A stretch of DNA of 64,000 nucleotides, from NCBI GenBank assembly GCA_022819855.1, contig JAJEGN010000012.1, positions 136,746 to 200,745 on the forward strand, written 5' to 3'. Under the pieces are notes generated by a model. That model did no database searches. It saw only the letters and a program-made list of their open reading frames with translations, and had not been told where the DNA came from. Positions 54,845-63,363 of this stretch are shown here, piece after piece. Numbering within the stretch: position 1 is the first letter of the stretch; each line of letters starts with the position of its first letter. This DNA comes from Gammaproteobacteria bacterium. GTDB lineage: Bacteria > Pseudomonadota > Gammaproteobacteria > Steroidobacterales > Rariloculaceae. The translations under genes were made by a program, and so were the position numbers.

Positions 54845-55522
54845 TCAGGCCAGGATGCCCTGAACCCTGTCTCTGGCTTCGTCGGCCTTGCGCAGCATCT
54901 CCTCGAGATCGGTCGGCACCGGGACGTCCTGGCCGCGCTTCACGGCGGGCCGTTCCGCGATGGCGTCGAGCCAGCGCTCGAGGTGGCCGAGGCCGTCGAT
55001 TTCGACCCCTGCCCACTTGTAGCCGCGAACCCAGGACCAGTTCGCAATGTCGGCGATCGAGTAGTCGCCGGCGAGATACTCGTTATCGGCGAGCCGCGTG
55101 TCGAGCACTTCGAGCAGCCGCCTGACCTCGCGCTGATAGCGCTCGATGGCGTACGGAATCCGCTCCGGCGCGTAGCGATAGAACACGTTCGCCTGCCCCA
55201 TCATCGGCCCGATGCCGCCCATCTGGAACATGAGCCACTGGATGACGAGCGACCGCCCCCTGACGTCCGTCGGCAGCAGTCGGCCCGCCTGCTCTGCCAG
55301 GTAGATCATGATCGCGCCCGACTCGAACACCGCGAAATCGCCGTTGTCGTGATCGACGATCACCGGAATGCGACCGTTCGGATTAAGTTCGAGGAACCAC
55401 GGTTCCTTCTGCTGCAGCTTGTCCATTTCGATATGGCGCACGCTGTACTCGATCCCGAGCTCCTCGAGCGTGATGGAAGCCTTCCAGCCGTTGGGCGTGG
55501 GGGAAGTGAACAACTCGATCAT
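54845..55522 (-). CDS. Glutathione S-transferase, Nu-class/YfcG-like
   Basis: A 225-residue GST. The thioredoxin-like domain has [35 protein letters not shown] and [15 protein letters not shown] (glutathione gamma-Glu binding). The all-helical domain has [20 protein letters not shown]. The SPTPNGWK start is that of Nu-class YfcG/YghU proteins, which act as disulfide-bond reductases or organohydroperoxidases more than classical transferases. It is the first gene of the putative catabolic row. Confidence 0.92.
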   Translation of the reverse strand: MIELFTSPTPNGWKASITLEELGIEYSVRHIEMDKLQQKEPWFLELNPNGRIPVIVDHDNGDFAVFESGAIMIYLAEQAGRLLPTDVRGRSLVIQWLMFQMGGIGPMMGQANVFYRYAPERIPYAIERYQREVRRLLEVLDTRLADNEYLAGDYSIADIANWSWVRGYKWAGVEIDGLGHLERWLDAIAERPAVKRGQDVPVPTDLEEMLRKADEARDRVQGILA

Positions 55523-55709
55523 CGACGACTCCGTTCGCTCGGTTTCGAGCGCTCATGACTACAGGGGTGGGCGCGTATTCTAGCAGCCCGTGGAGACAGC
55601 CCCGCGCCGCAATTGAACGCAGCGATACGGTGGGCACAAGGCGCTGAACGGATCCGGTTTTCGCTTGAGATGGCGACCGGGCCAGGCGCGCATCGTCTTA
55701 CGCAATGAA

Positions 55710-56198
55710 TCAGAAGAACAGCATCAGCAACACGATCGCGGCCAGACCTCCGAGGAGAAACGCGCCGACACTGACGACGCCGAGCAGCGTTGCGAAATCC
55801 GCGAGCCGGAAGCCCTGTTCATCCACGACGAACAGCACTTCGGACCGATCGATCTCCCCGTCGACGAATTGCTTGAGCCCATTCTCCGCGCCATGCGCCT
55901 CCTTCACGGCGATCATGGCAACCAGCACGGTCGTGAGCGCGGACGCGAGAATACCGATTGCGAAAAGAGCCAATACAAGCAGAGCGTACCAGTGATAGCC
56001 GGCATCCTGGCCGGCAGGAGTCGCACTGATGAACCCGACGATCAGCGCCGCGCCGCCGGCGTTGCCGAACAACAGCATCCGGGCCGACTGATCGATGAGA
56101 CGGAACATCACGCCGCGCCGGCGGGCGACGACCTTGTACAGTTCCCGCAACCACTCTTCGGCGGTTTCTTCCCGGGAAAACTCGTCTACCTTCTTCAA
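55710..56198 (-). CDS. Three-helix membrane protein, last gene of the permease-SPFH operon
   Basis: A 162-residue protein. A charged N-terminal segment (DEFSREETAEEWLRELYKVV) precedes three hydrophobic segments: LLFGNAGGAALIVGFISATP, the region WYALLVLALFAIGILASALT, and the C-terminal LLGVVSVGAFLLGGLAAIVL. Between the last two is an acidic cytoplasmic or periplasmic loop. I know no family for it. Its ATG lies 3 nt after the stop of the binding-protein gene, so it belongs to the five-gene operon and probably joins that membrane complex (inference). Confidence 0.7.
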   Translation of the reverse strand: MKKVDEFSREETAEEWLRELYKVVARRRGVMFRLIDQSARMLLFGNAGGAALIVGFISATPAGQDAGYHWYALLVLALFAIGILASALTTVLVAMIAVKEAHGAENGLKQFVDGEIDRSEVLFVVDEQGFRLADFATLLGVVSVGAFLLGGLAAIVLLMLFF

Positions 56199-56201
56199 CG
56201 G

Positions 56202-57353
56202 TCACTCTTCCGCAGTCGAAGCGTAGACCCCGAAATCGATGAGCCGAATGAAACCCGTGCCGGCGCTCGATCCCGGTTCGAACGCAAGTTCCCAGTCGTC
56301 GATCAATACCGGTTCCGCGGAACGCGCCGTCGCAACGAAGGCCTCGCGAGTCCAGTCCCCGTCGATGCGTTCGAGCACGGATATCACGAAGCGGCCCAGA
56401 ATGTATCCTTCGAGAGCGACTTCATGGGCTCGCCGCCCTTCCAGCGCATCTTCCGGCAGCATCGCCATCGCACTCCGGAAACTCCTGACCACCTCCAGTT
56501 CAAGATTGTCCACGCTCGGCATGACCTCGGTCATGATGATCCGCTCGCTCGGTTCGTCGATCTCCTGGACCAGTTCATACGACGGCGCGAACGAGAGGCT
56601 CGCCATGGTGTAGGTATGTCCGAGCGAATTCGCCAGGTTGATGATCTCGGCTCCCGCGGCATACGAACCGACGATCAGGATGGCTTCCAGATCCGCCTTT
56701 TCGAGCGAGAACAAGGACGTGTGCACGGCGTGCGAGTTCCGCGTGTAGGCCGATTTCGCGAGTATCGGCATCTCGTGACGGTCGAGAACGGTCTTGTAGT
56801 TGGCGAGCACGGTGCGGCCGAAGGCATCGTCCTGGTAGATGATCCCGAACCGCGTCATGCCAAGTTCGAGCATGTGATCGACCAGTAATTCTATTTCCTG
56901 CAGGTAGCCCGTCCGCAGGTTGAGCACTTCCGGGAACCGTTCGGCGTCGCGCACGAAGTCCGCGCCGGTGAAGGGCCCCACGAAAGGAATCTGTGCGGTG
57001 CGCAGTATCGGCGCGATTCGCCGGGCGGTCGGCGTGCCGACCGCGCCGATGACGGCGAAAACCTCGTTGCCGGCAACGAAGCGCTCGGCGTTGGCCGCCG
57101 CGAGATCGGGCTCGTAGCCGTCATCGAGGCTCAGCAGCTCCAGCGACCTGCCGGCCACGCCGCCTTCGGCATTGCGCTCTTCGAAAGCGGCCAGGAGGCC
57201 CGCCCGGTACTGGATGCCGAGGTTCCGGTTCGGACCGGTGAACACCGCACTTTGGCCGAAAACGACCCGATCGTCTTCCACTCCGGGGTCGGCTCCCCAG
57301 GCGAACGCCGAGGCGGCAACAAGCGCGAGCAGGACCATCCCCCTTCTCATCAT
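56202..57353 (-). CDS. Periplasmic binding protein (Leu/Ile/Val-receptor type) in SPFH operon
   Basis: A 383-residue protein with signal peptide (GMVLLALVAASAFAWGA). It has a type I periplasmic-binding fold: VVFGQSAVFTGPNRNLGIQY, VIGAVGTPTARRIAPIL, FGIIYQDDAFGRTVLANYK and AILIVGSYAAGAEIINLANS. These are family motifs of the branched-chain amino-acid/ANF-receptor group. No ABC permease or ATPase genes are nearby. It is therefore more likely a sensor or ligand-binding subunit of the SPFH complex than a transporter component (inference). It is 9 nt after the HflK-like gene and 3 nt before the last gene. Confidence 0.85.
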   Translation of the reverse strand: MMRRGMVLLALVAASAFAWGADPGVEDDRVVFGQSAVFTGPNRNLGIQYRAGLLAAFEERNAEGGVAGRSLELLSLDDGYEPDLAAANAERFVAGNEVFAVIGAVGTPTARRIAPILRTAQIPFVGPFTGADFVRDAERFPEVLNLRTGYLQEIELLVDHMLELGMTRFGIIYQDDAFGRTVLANYKTVLDRHEMPILAKSAYTRNSHAVHTSLFSLEKADLEAILIVGSYAAGAEIINLANSLGHTYTMASLSFAPSYELVQEIDEPSERIIMTEVMPSVDNLELEVVRSFRSAMAMLPEDALEGRRAHEVALEGYILGRFVISVLERIDGDWTREAFVATARSAEPVLIDDWELAFEPGSSAGTGFIRLIDFGVYASTAEE

Positions 57354-57362
57354 GGCTCTCTC

Positions 57363-58769
57363 CTACTCGGCCGCCGGAGCGGCGGGCGCTTCGGCCGCGC
57401 CCGGTTCCGGCGGCGGCGTATCGGCTTCGGGCGGCGACGCAGGCATCGCCGATTGTGGCTGAGTGACCGGCGCCTCACCGCTCGCCTCCGCTGCGAGCGT
57501 GTCGACCATCGGCTGCACGACCTGCTGTTGCGCGGCGATGGCGCCGGACGGCTCCACCTCCACATGGGAGAAGATCGACGGTGTTTCGAATATCAACGAC
57601 CGCGGCCGGCCGGCCAACAGGTCGTCACGCTCGGTGACCCGTGAATGGAAGGCGGCCTGCGACAGGAGCCGGTCGGCGATCTCCGTTTCTCCGTGGCGTG
57701 GCGCGGTCTCCGGCGCCGTGAAGGCGGTCAGCGGCCTCGTCGGGGCGCCCGGCGACGCCGGAGCCGCCGCCAGAACGCTCATCGGCGGAACGCCGACGGC
57801 GCCGTCGATCATGTTGACGTCGATGACGGAGTCGGTCGCCGGATTGACGGCGGCGAGGCTCGCTTCGCTGAAAATCGTGCGCATGCGCTGCCAGTACCGG
57901 GTGATGGCCACCTGTTCCGGCTCCAGGCGATACTCCGCAAGGAGCGCGAGGAAGGCCTCGGCGTTGCTCCCGGCCTGCGCCACGCGCTCGTGCGCCTTGG
58001 CCTGGGCCTCCCGAACCACCGCTTCCGCCTGGCCGCGGGATCGGGCGAGCATTCGCTCCGACCTGAGGTTGGCGTTGCTGATGGCCTCGTTGCGCTCGGA
58101 TATCGCGTCGGTGACGTCGCGAAAGGCCGCGCGCGTTTCGTCGATGGGGCGCACATCGACGATGTTGAGCGCCACGAGTTCCACGCCGATATCGCGCTCC
58201 TCGAGCAGCTCGACCACTTCCTCAAACAGGTGATCCTGAATGATGTTGCGGTTCAGACTCACGATCAGATCGATGAAGTTCTGCCCGAGGTCGCTGACGA
58301 TTTCCTCCCGCAGCAACTGGGTCAGGACGACGACGGGATCGGGCGTCGCGAAGAGGAAGTTGCGCAGGTTGTCGATGCGGTACTGAACGGCGACGCTCAC
58401 TTCGAGCAGATTGAGATCCCCCGACAGGACCGTGAACACTTCCTGCCCGTTCCGGCGGCTGGACACCATATGCTCGGCGATGCGGTGCACGGGGCGAACC
58501 CAGGCCCGCTCGATCAGCGGAATGCGATAACGCAGCCCCGGGCCGATGTTCTCCTGAACCACTTGGCCGAACCGCGTGCGCAAGGCCTCCTCTTCCTTCT
58601 TGACCACGTAGAAGCCGCTGAGCGCCAGCCCCACGACCGCGAGCGCCACGGCGGCCCAGGCGATGCGCAGCCGGTGGGCTGCCGCATAGTCGAAAATGGC
58701 GTAAATCGCCCGCGTGCTGGGCGGCAGGTCCTGCTGCCCGTCGTCGTGCCGTTCAGCCGCTTCACTCAT
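57363..58769 (-). CDS. HflK-like SPFH protein with long Ala/Pro-rich tail
   Basis: A 468-residue protein from ATG 58769 (MSEAAERHDDGQQDLPPS). One membrane segment (IAWAAVALAVVGLALSGFYV) leads into the SPFH domain (KEEEALRTRFGQVVQENIGP, GLRYRIPL). Further parts are VFTVLSGDLNLLEVSVAVQY, a helical region (RSERMLARSRGQAEAVVREA) and an unusual tail of about 150 residues rich in Ala, Pro and Glu. Family members HflK/HflC form a cage around the FtsH protease in the inner membrane. No ftsH, hflX or hfq is near. The gene overlaps the HflC-like gene by 8 nt, in the order C before K, opposite to E. coli. Confidence 0.88.
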   Translation of the reverse strand: MSEAAERHDDGQQDLPPSTRAIYAIFDYAAAHRLRIAWAAVALAVVGLALSGFYVVKKEEEALRTRFGQVVQENIGPGLRYRIPLIERAWVRPVHRIAEHMVSSRRNGQEVFTVLSGDLNLLEVSVAVQYRIDNLRNFLFATPDPVVVLTQLLREEIVSDLGQNFIDLIVSLNRNIIQDHLFEEVVELLEERDIGVELVALNIVDVRPIDETRAAFRDVTDAISERNEAISNANLRSERMLARSRGQAEAVVREAQAKAHERVAQAGSNAEAFLALLAEYRLEPEQVAITRYWQRMRTIFSEASLAAVNPATDSVIDVNMIDGAVGVPPMSVLAAAPASPGAPTRPLTAFTAPETAPRHGETEIADRLLSQAAFHSRVTERDDLLAGRPRSLIFETPSIFSHVEVEPSGAIAAQQQVVQPMVDTLAAEASGEAPVTQPQSAMPASPPEADTPPPEPGAAEAPAAPAAE

Positions 58770-59676
58770 CGGCGAATTGTCCGCTTGGCTCAAGCTCCGG
58801 TATCGTCGTGCTGTCGAGATACCGGAACAGTTCATTGTCCGCGGGCAGCATGAGCGTGGTCTTGCTGTCGATGATCAGGTCATAGCTGTCGAGCGCGCGG
58901 ATAAACGTGTAGAAGTCGGGGTCCTCGCGATAGGCCTCTCCGAGCAGCGCCATCGCCTCGGCTTCGGCCTCGCCGAGAATCGTCGTGGCTTCGGCATGGG
59001 CGTCAGCCATGATCCGGTCATGCTCCTCGATGGCCAGCGCCTCGATGCGGATGGCCGCTTCCTCGCCTTCGCTGCGGTACCGGGTGGCGATGCGCGCCCG
59101 CTCGGAGATCATGCGCTGAATCACGCTCGGCCGATTCTCGACCGGCAGCGTGTACTCGACGATGCCGGCACGCAGCAGTTGGATGCCGTAGTTGTCGCGG
59201 GCGATCGGAGCGATTCGCGCGAGGATCTCCCTGCTCGCCTCATCCATGTCCTCGTGCTCGATCCCGAGGCTGATGAAGGCTTCCTGGCTCCTGTTGCTGA
59301 TGACCACGCCGAACGACGACAGGTACAGGTCCTGGAGCTTGGCCAGCGCGCTCTCGTCCGTGCGAATCGCTTCGACGTATCTGATCGGATCGACCACCTG
59401 CCACATCAGGTAGCCGTCCACCCTGACGCTCTTCTGGTCCTCGGTGATCAGTTCGTGGGGCAGGTTCCCCATCGTCTGCACCCGGTAATCCACCTTGTAG
59501 ATCACCGAGATCGGCCGCGGCCACTTCAGATGAAAACCGGGCTCCCGTTCCGGCGGAGAAATCCGGCCAAAGTGCGTCAGCACGCCGCGCTGGGTTTCGT
59601 TGATGATGTAAAAGCTGTCCCAGGCCAGCCAGCCGACCGCAACGGCAACAACCGCGATGATGAATTTTCTCTTCAT
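58762..59676 (-). CDS. HflC-like SPFH protein
   Basis: A 304-residue protein with an N-terminal membrane helix (FIIAVVAVAVGWLAWDSFYI). The HflC-type sequence INETQRGVLTHFGRISPPE follows, then GFHLKWPRPI, ITEDQKSVRVDGYLMWQVVD, and the C-terminal RIMADAHAEATTILGEAEAE and REDPDFYTFIRALDSYDLII. It matches HflC at full length. Its partner would be the HflK-like protein encoded next. The ATG lies 3 nt after the stop of the permease-SPFH fusion, so all three SPFH domains are made from one message. Confidence 0.9.
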   Translation of the reverse strand: MKRKFIIAVVAVAVGWLAWDSFYIINETQRGVLTHFGRISPPEREPGFHLKWPRPISVIYKVDYRVQTMGNLPHELITEDQKSVRVDGYLMWQVVDPIRYVEAIRTDESALAKLQDLYLSSFGVVISNRSQEAFISLGIEHEDMDEASREILARIAPIARDNYGIQLLRAGIVEYTLPVENRPSVIQRMISERARIATRYRSEGEEAAIRIEALAIEEHDRIMADAHAEATTILGEAEAEAMALLGEAYREDPDFYTFIRALDSYDLIIDSKTTLMLPADNELFRYLDSTTIPELEPSGQFADE

Positions 59677-59679
59677 GGA

Positions 59680-62034
59680 CTATTCTCCATGGCCGTTAGC
59701 CGCGTCAGCGTTGCCCGCCGATGTCCTGTTCTGCCATAACGCCACTTTATCGAGGCTGTCTTCGTTCGGCACGATGATCTTCGCGTTGCCCGACAGTGCG
59801 CTTTCAAGTTTCTCTCGCCACAACATCGTTCTCAGCACATCGGGCGCCGTACGCACCGTCGCGGAAATGGTCGTCAGCGCGTCGGATTGCGCGCCGGCGG
59901 CGATCTCCCTGGCGTAGGCATCGCCTTGCGCCTGGCGCACCTCGTAAAAGGCGTTGCCATGGGCCTGCGGCACCAGTCGGCCCATGAAGCTCTGCGCGTT
60001 GACGATGACCCGTTCCCGGTCCTCCTGGGCGCTCGAGACATCGCGGAAGGCGGCCACCGTTTCTGCCGCGGGACGGATGTTCCGGAGGCTCACCTTGACG
60101 ATATCGACCGCCTGGAGCACCTCTTCGTGCACGGTATCCGCGTCCGGAGGTTCGCTGTGTCCACCGTACGGGAATCCCTCGGCAATGTAGTCTTCGAGCG
60201 CCGCTCTCTGCGTCACGAGCAGCTCCTCGAGCCTGCGGGCGCCGACGAACTGGCGCAGCCGATCCAGCACGACGCCTCGCAGAACCGCCTCGGCGTCGTT
60301 GGTCTGGTAGTGGTACAGGTAGGGGTCGCTGACCCGGAACTGCACATCGAGACCGATCAGCGCAACGTTGAGGTCGCCGGATACGAATTCGCTGTTCACC
60401 GCGGTTCGGAAGGACTTGACTTCACGCACCGGCCACAAGTCGGCCTGCACGATGGGCGGCGGGCCGAGCCAGTAGAGCCCGGGCGGCAGATCCCGCCACA
60501 CGACCCTGCCGAACACCCGACCGTAGCCGACGGACTGCGGCGGCACGACGGTGAACCCGCTCAGGATGACGACGACCAGGATCGCGGTGTACAGCATCCT
60601 GCCCATCGGCGTCGCCGGGGAGACTGCGCCGGCCAGCGGGCGGCCGCGGGTCAGGCGGTTCCAGGCGCGCCGCCAGGGCCGGGTCAAGGGACCGACGTTG
60701 CTGACGAGTTCCTGGTAGCCGCTCTTGAGCGCTCCGGCCCGGAACCGCCAGATGATGAGCGCCAGCAGGCCGAGCGCGCCGCCGTATTGCAGCGCCAGGA
60801 TGGCCGGCGACTCGGAGGCGCCGAGATTGACGGCGATCGAGATGCCGCTCAACAGCAGCAGCGAGTCGACGAGGATACCGAGCACGACGGTGACCGCAAT
60901 GACCGAACCGACGTACACCGAAGCGAACCTCGTGCCGAACTGGGCCAGCATGATCGCTATGGTTCCGGTGTTGGTGGCAGGACCCGTCATCAGGAAGATC
61001 AGCGCCGCTCCCGGGCTGAACCCCTTCGCCACGAGCGCCGCGGCGATCGGCGTACTGGCGGAGGCGCAAATGTAAAGCGGTATCCCGACCAGCACCATCA
61101 CCGGGTAGGAGATCCAGCGCGCATACTCGTTGGCCATCATCTCGCTGGGAATGGCGAGATAGAGCACGCCGCCGAGCGCGATGCCGACCAGGAGCGCGAA
61201 AAGAATGTCGTCGGCGATCTCGACGAAGCCGTAGCGCAGGACATGCCGCACCACGGACCTGAGATCGGGTTCCGATCCGCCCGCGGAATCGGGTTCGGCG
61301 TCACGTGAAGCCGCTGCCGCCTTTCGTTCGGTGTAATAGAAATCGGGCCTGAGCCAGGTGGCGGCCTTCCAGCGGCCAAGCGCGGCGGCGCAGCGCCTGA
61401 ACCAGTTGGCGGTCATCTGCTTCAGTTGAGAGAAGCTGACGTAACAGTCCTCGGAACCCGGAAACAGGTTTTTGTGGCTGTGGTCATGGTCATGGTCATG
61501 GCCGTGGTGATGGTGATGGTCATGGCCGTGCTCATGACCATGATCGTGGCCGTTGTCCGCGACCTGGGCGGCGCTGTCATCGCGGCCGTCGCGAATCATT
61601 CCGATACAGAAAATGCCAGCAAAGACAGCCGTGATGAAGCTGATGACGGGCCTGACTATGGCCACGATCGGGCCGAAGAAGGCGTTCGTGACCAGAATGG
61701 AGTCTGCGCCGGTCTCAGGAGCCGTGATCAGGAACGACATGCACGACGACCGCGAGGCGCCCTTCCTGCGCATTTCCGCGACCACCGGCACCACCGAGCA
61801 ACTGCAAAGCGGGATCGGCACACCAACCGCCGCCGCGGTGGTCACCGACTTGAGGCTTTCGTGTCTGAGCCAGCGCAGGACCGCCTGCCGGGAGATGAAC
61901 ACGTGGATGAGCCCGGAGAGAAACAGGCCGAGCAGCAGCATCGGCGCCAGCAGCAGGAACGACTGCCACAGGAAATCGAAAAATGCGACCGCGGCCTCGA
62001 GCAGGCGGTTTGTCAGCGTCGTCCCCCCCGTCAT
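59680..62034 (-). CDS. Fusion of an SO_0444/DUF318-type metal permease with an SPFH (HflK-like) domain
   Basis: A 784-residue two-part protein. Residues 1-435 are a permease of the DUF318/ArsP class, SO_0444-like: VPIPLCSCSVVPVVAEMRRK and ITAPETGADSILVTNAFFG in the first half, and GIPLYICASASTPIAAALVA with FLMTGPATNTGTIAIMLA in the second. Between them a loop at 162-187 is nearly all His/Asp/Gly (HDHHHHHGHDHDHDHSH). After a linker, a new helix (479-494) starts an SPFH domain: VPPQSVGYGRVFGRVVWRDL, PPGLYWLGPPP, SGDLNVALIGLDVQFRVSDP, and a helical tail. Permeases of this group are linked to Cu/Zn or organoarsenical efflux; zinc is favoured here by the adjacent znuA. The frame is open throughout, so the fusion is genuine. 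It heads a five-gene operon. Confidence 0.88.
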   Translation of the reverse strand: MTGGTTLTNRLLEAAVAFFDFLWQSFLLLAPMLLLGLFLSGLIHVFISRQAVLRWLRHESLKSVTTAAAVGVPIPLCSCSVVPVVAEMRRKGASRSSCMSFLITAPETGADSILVTNAFFGPIVAIVRPVISFITAVFAGIFCIGMIRDGRDDSAAQVADNGHDHGHEHGHDHHHHHGHDHDHDHSHKNLFPGSEDCYVSFSQLKQMTANWFRRCAAALGRWKAATWLRPDFYYTERKAAAASRDAEPDSAGGSEPDLRSVVRHVLRYGFVEIADDILFALLVGIALGGVLYLAIPSEMMANEYARWISYPVMVLVGIPLYICASASTPIAAALVAKGFSPGAALIFLMTGPATNTGTIAIMLAQFGTRFASVYVGSVIAVTVVLGILVDSLLLLSGISIAVNLGASESPAILALQYGGALGLLALIIWRFRAGALKSGYQELVSNVGPLTRPWRRAWNRLTRGRPLAGAVSPATPMGRMLYTAILVVVILSGFTVVPPQSVGYGRVFGRVVWRDLPPGLYWLGPPPIVQADLWPVREVKSFRTAVNSEFVSGDLNVALIGLDVQFRVSDPYLYHYQTNDAEAVLRGVVLDRLRQFVGARRLEELLVTQRAALEDYIAEGFPYGGHSEPPDADTVHEEVLQAVDIVKVSLRNIRPAAETVAAFRDVSSAQEDRERVIVNAQSFMGRLVPQAHGNAFYEVRQAQGDAYAREIAAGAQSDALTTISATVRTAPDVLRTMLWREKLESALSGNAKIIVPNEDSLDKVALWQNRTSAGNADAANGHGE

Positions 62035-62115
62035 CGGCCTGTCACTTCATGCTTGTTGTTCATTGGACCTGTCGCGAAAGTCACGGCCAAGCGGTTCATG
62101 CCCGAGTGTATGCCA

Positions 62116-62130
62116 AACATCGCGAATGTT
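62116..62130. promoter_or_regulatory. Short inverted repeat between znuA and the permease-SPFH operon
   Basis: AACAT-cgcga-ATGTT is a perfect 5-bp-arm inverted repeat 80-95 bp upstream of the permease-SPFH start, in the 164-nt gap after znuA. It could be an operator for a metal-responsive repressor, but it does not clearly match a canonical Zur box and could be chance. Confidence 0.25.
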
Positions 62131-62198
62131 ACAAAGCGCGACCCCAACGGACGACAGCGGCGCGTGCAGTGGAGCCCTGCTCCGCCCGATGCTGGCGG

Positions 62199-63140
62199 TC
62201 ATGGCGCGGAAACTGTGCCGTTGCTGCCTTTCAGACAACGGGCCAGGTTGTCGGCATTGGCTTGCATCATCACGAAATAGCTGTTGGCGGCCACCGAATC
62301 TTCGGCGCCGATCGGGTCGAAGGTCGCACGCCTCAGCGAGCCTTCGGACCCCAACGTCTCGACCAGGGCCGACGTGAATTGAGGCTCGGTGACGTAGCAC
62401 ACGACGCCAGCGGCACGCATTCGCTGCCTCAACGCGCGCACGCTGCCGGCCCCGGGCTGCCGGTCGGGATCGAGCGTGATCGCGCCGACCGCATGCACAC
62501 CGAACGCGCTTTCGAAATAGTGCATCGAGTCGTGCATTGCGACGAACGGGACGCTGCCGGCGCCCGCAAGCTGCGCTTCGATGCCGGCGGTCAAGGAGTC
62601 GATTCTTGCAAGCGTCGCCGCACCGTTCGCGGCGTAGATGGCGCTCCGCTCGGGATCGACCTCAGCGAGCGCCCGCGCGATCGCGCCGACCATCGCCTTC
62701 GCGTTTCCGGGCTCGAGCCAGATATGCGGGTCGGGGGCCGCGCCATCGTCCTCGTGATCGTGCCCGCTGTCCCAGAGGTTGCTCCTGCGCGCCGGATGCA
62801 GATCCAGCCCGCCCGCCTCGAGCAGCGTCACGACGCGTGCGTCCGCGCTCAGGTTGCGTATCGGACCGGCCATGAAGGTTTCAAGGGCCTCACCGACCCA
62901 GAGCACGACATCGGCGCGCGCGAGCGATCGCGCCTCCGAGGGTCGCATCTGGTAGACATGCGGCGAGCCGTAACCGCTGACGATCAGGGCGGGAGTGCCG
63001 ACATCGCCCATTACGCCGGAGGCCAGGGAGTGGATCGGCCGGATACTGGCCACCACATTCGGCGGATCGGCCGCGAATGCGGCAAGGCCGGGAGCCGCGG
63101 CCAACAGCGCCAGGGCAACCGTTCGTTGCGGCCCGTTCAT
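62199..63140 (-). CDS. znuA: Zinc ABC transporter substrate-binding protein ZnuA
   Basis: A 313-residue periplasmic protein with signal peptide (TVALALLAAAPGLAAFAA). The cluster A-I zinc-site residues are visible in VVASIRPIHSLASGVMGD, YGSPHVYQMRPSEARSLARA, DPHIWLEPGNAKAM and FVAMHDSMHYFESAFGV. A short acidic/His loop (DSGHDHEDDGA) replaces the long His-rich loop of many ZnuA proteins. It delivers zinc to ZnuBC. It is divergent from znuC and in the same orientation as, and 164 nt upstream of, the permease-SPFH operon. Confidence 0.93.
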   Translation of the reverse strand: MNGPQRTVALALLAAAPGLAAFAADPPNVVASIRPIHSLASGVMGDVGTPALIVSGYGSPHVYQMRPSEARSLARADVVLWVGEALETFMAGPIRNLSADARVVTLLEAGGLDLHPARRSNLWDSGHDHEDDGAAPDPHIWLEPGNAKAMVGAIARALAEVDPERSAIYAANGAATLARIDSLTAGIEAQLAGAGSVPFVAMHDSMHYFESAFGVHAVGAITLDPDRQPGAGSVRALRQRMRAAGVVCYVTEPQFTSALVETLGSEGSLRRATFDPIGAEDSVAANSYFVMMQANADNLARCLKGSNGTVSAP

Positions 63141-63363
63141 CAGTAAAATATTCTCGCAAAAATGGAGGCCAGGCCCATGCTAGCAGCCCGGCGCGGGAAC
63201 TTCCAACGCCATGCCGCCGGTGCCGGCGATGGTCCTCGCGGATGCTGACAGGCTTGCCGCAACCGTGGACGTAACCGCATCCCGTCTGCCAATATCGGGC
63301 ATCGGCCACGGCGTTTGAATGGACACGAGACCTGCAGCCAGCGAACCGGCGCAACCACCACCC

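Noticed and set aside
53015-55558. 847-aa plus-strand ORF
   Set aside because: Antisense to aldehyde dehydrogenase, amidohydrolase and GST genes, all of which have clear catalytic motifs.
55710-59676. Calling the hflC/hflK-like pair the canonical FtsH modulators
   Set aside because: Gene order is reversed, hflX and hfq are absent, the K-like protein has an unusual long tail, and the pair sits in a permease-SPFH operon, so a distinct role is more likely.
61485-61555. Repeated CATGGT-like units resembling a short tandem repeat or CRISPR
   Set aside because: They are His/Asp codons of the permease loop; unit spacing is only a few bases and there are no spacers. No CRISPR array is present in the window.
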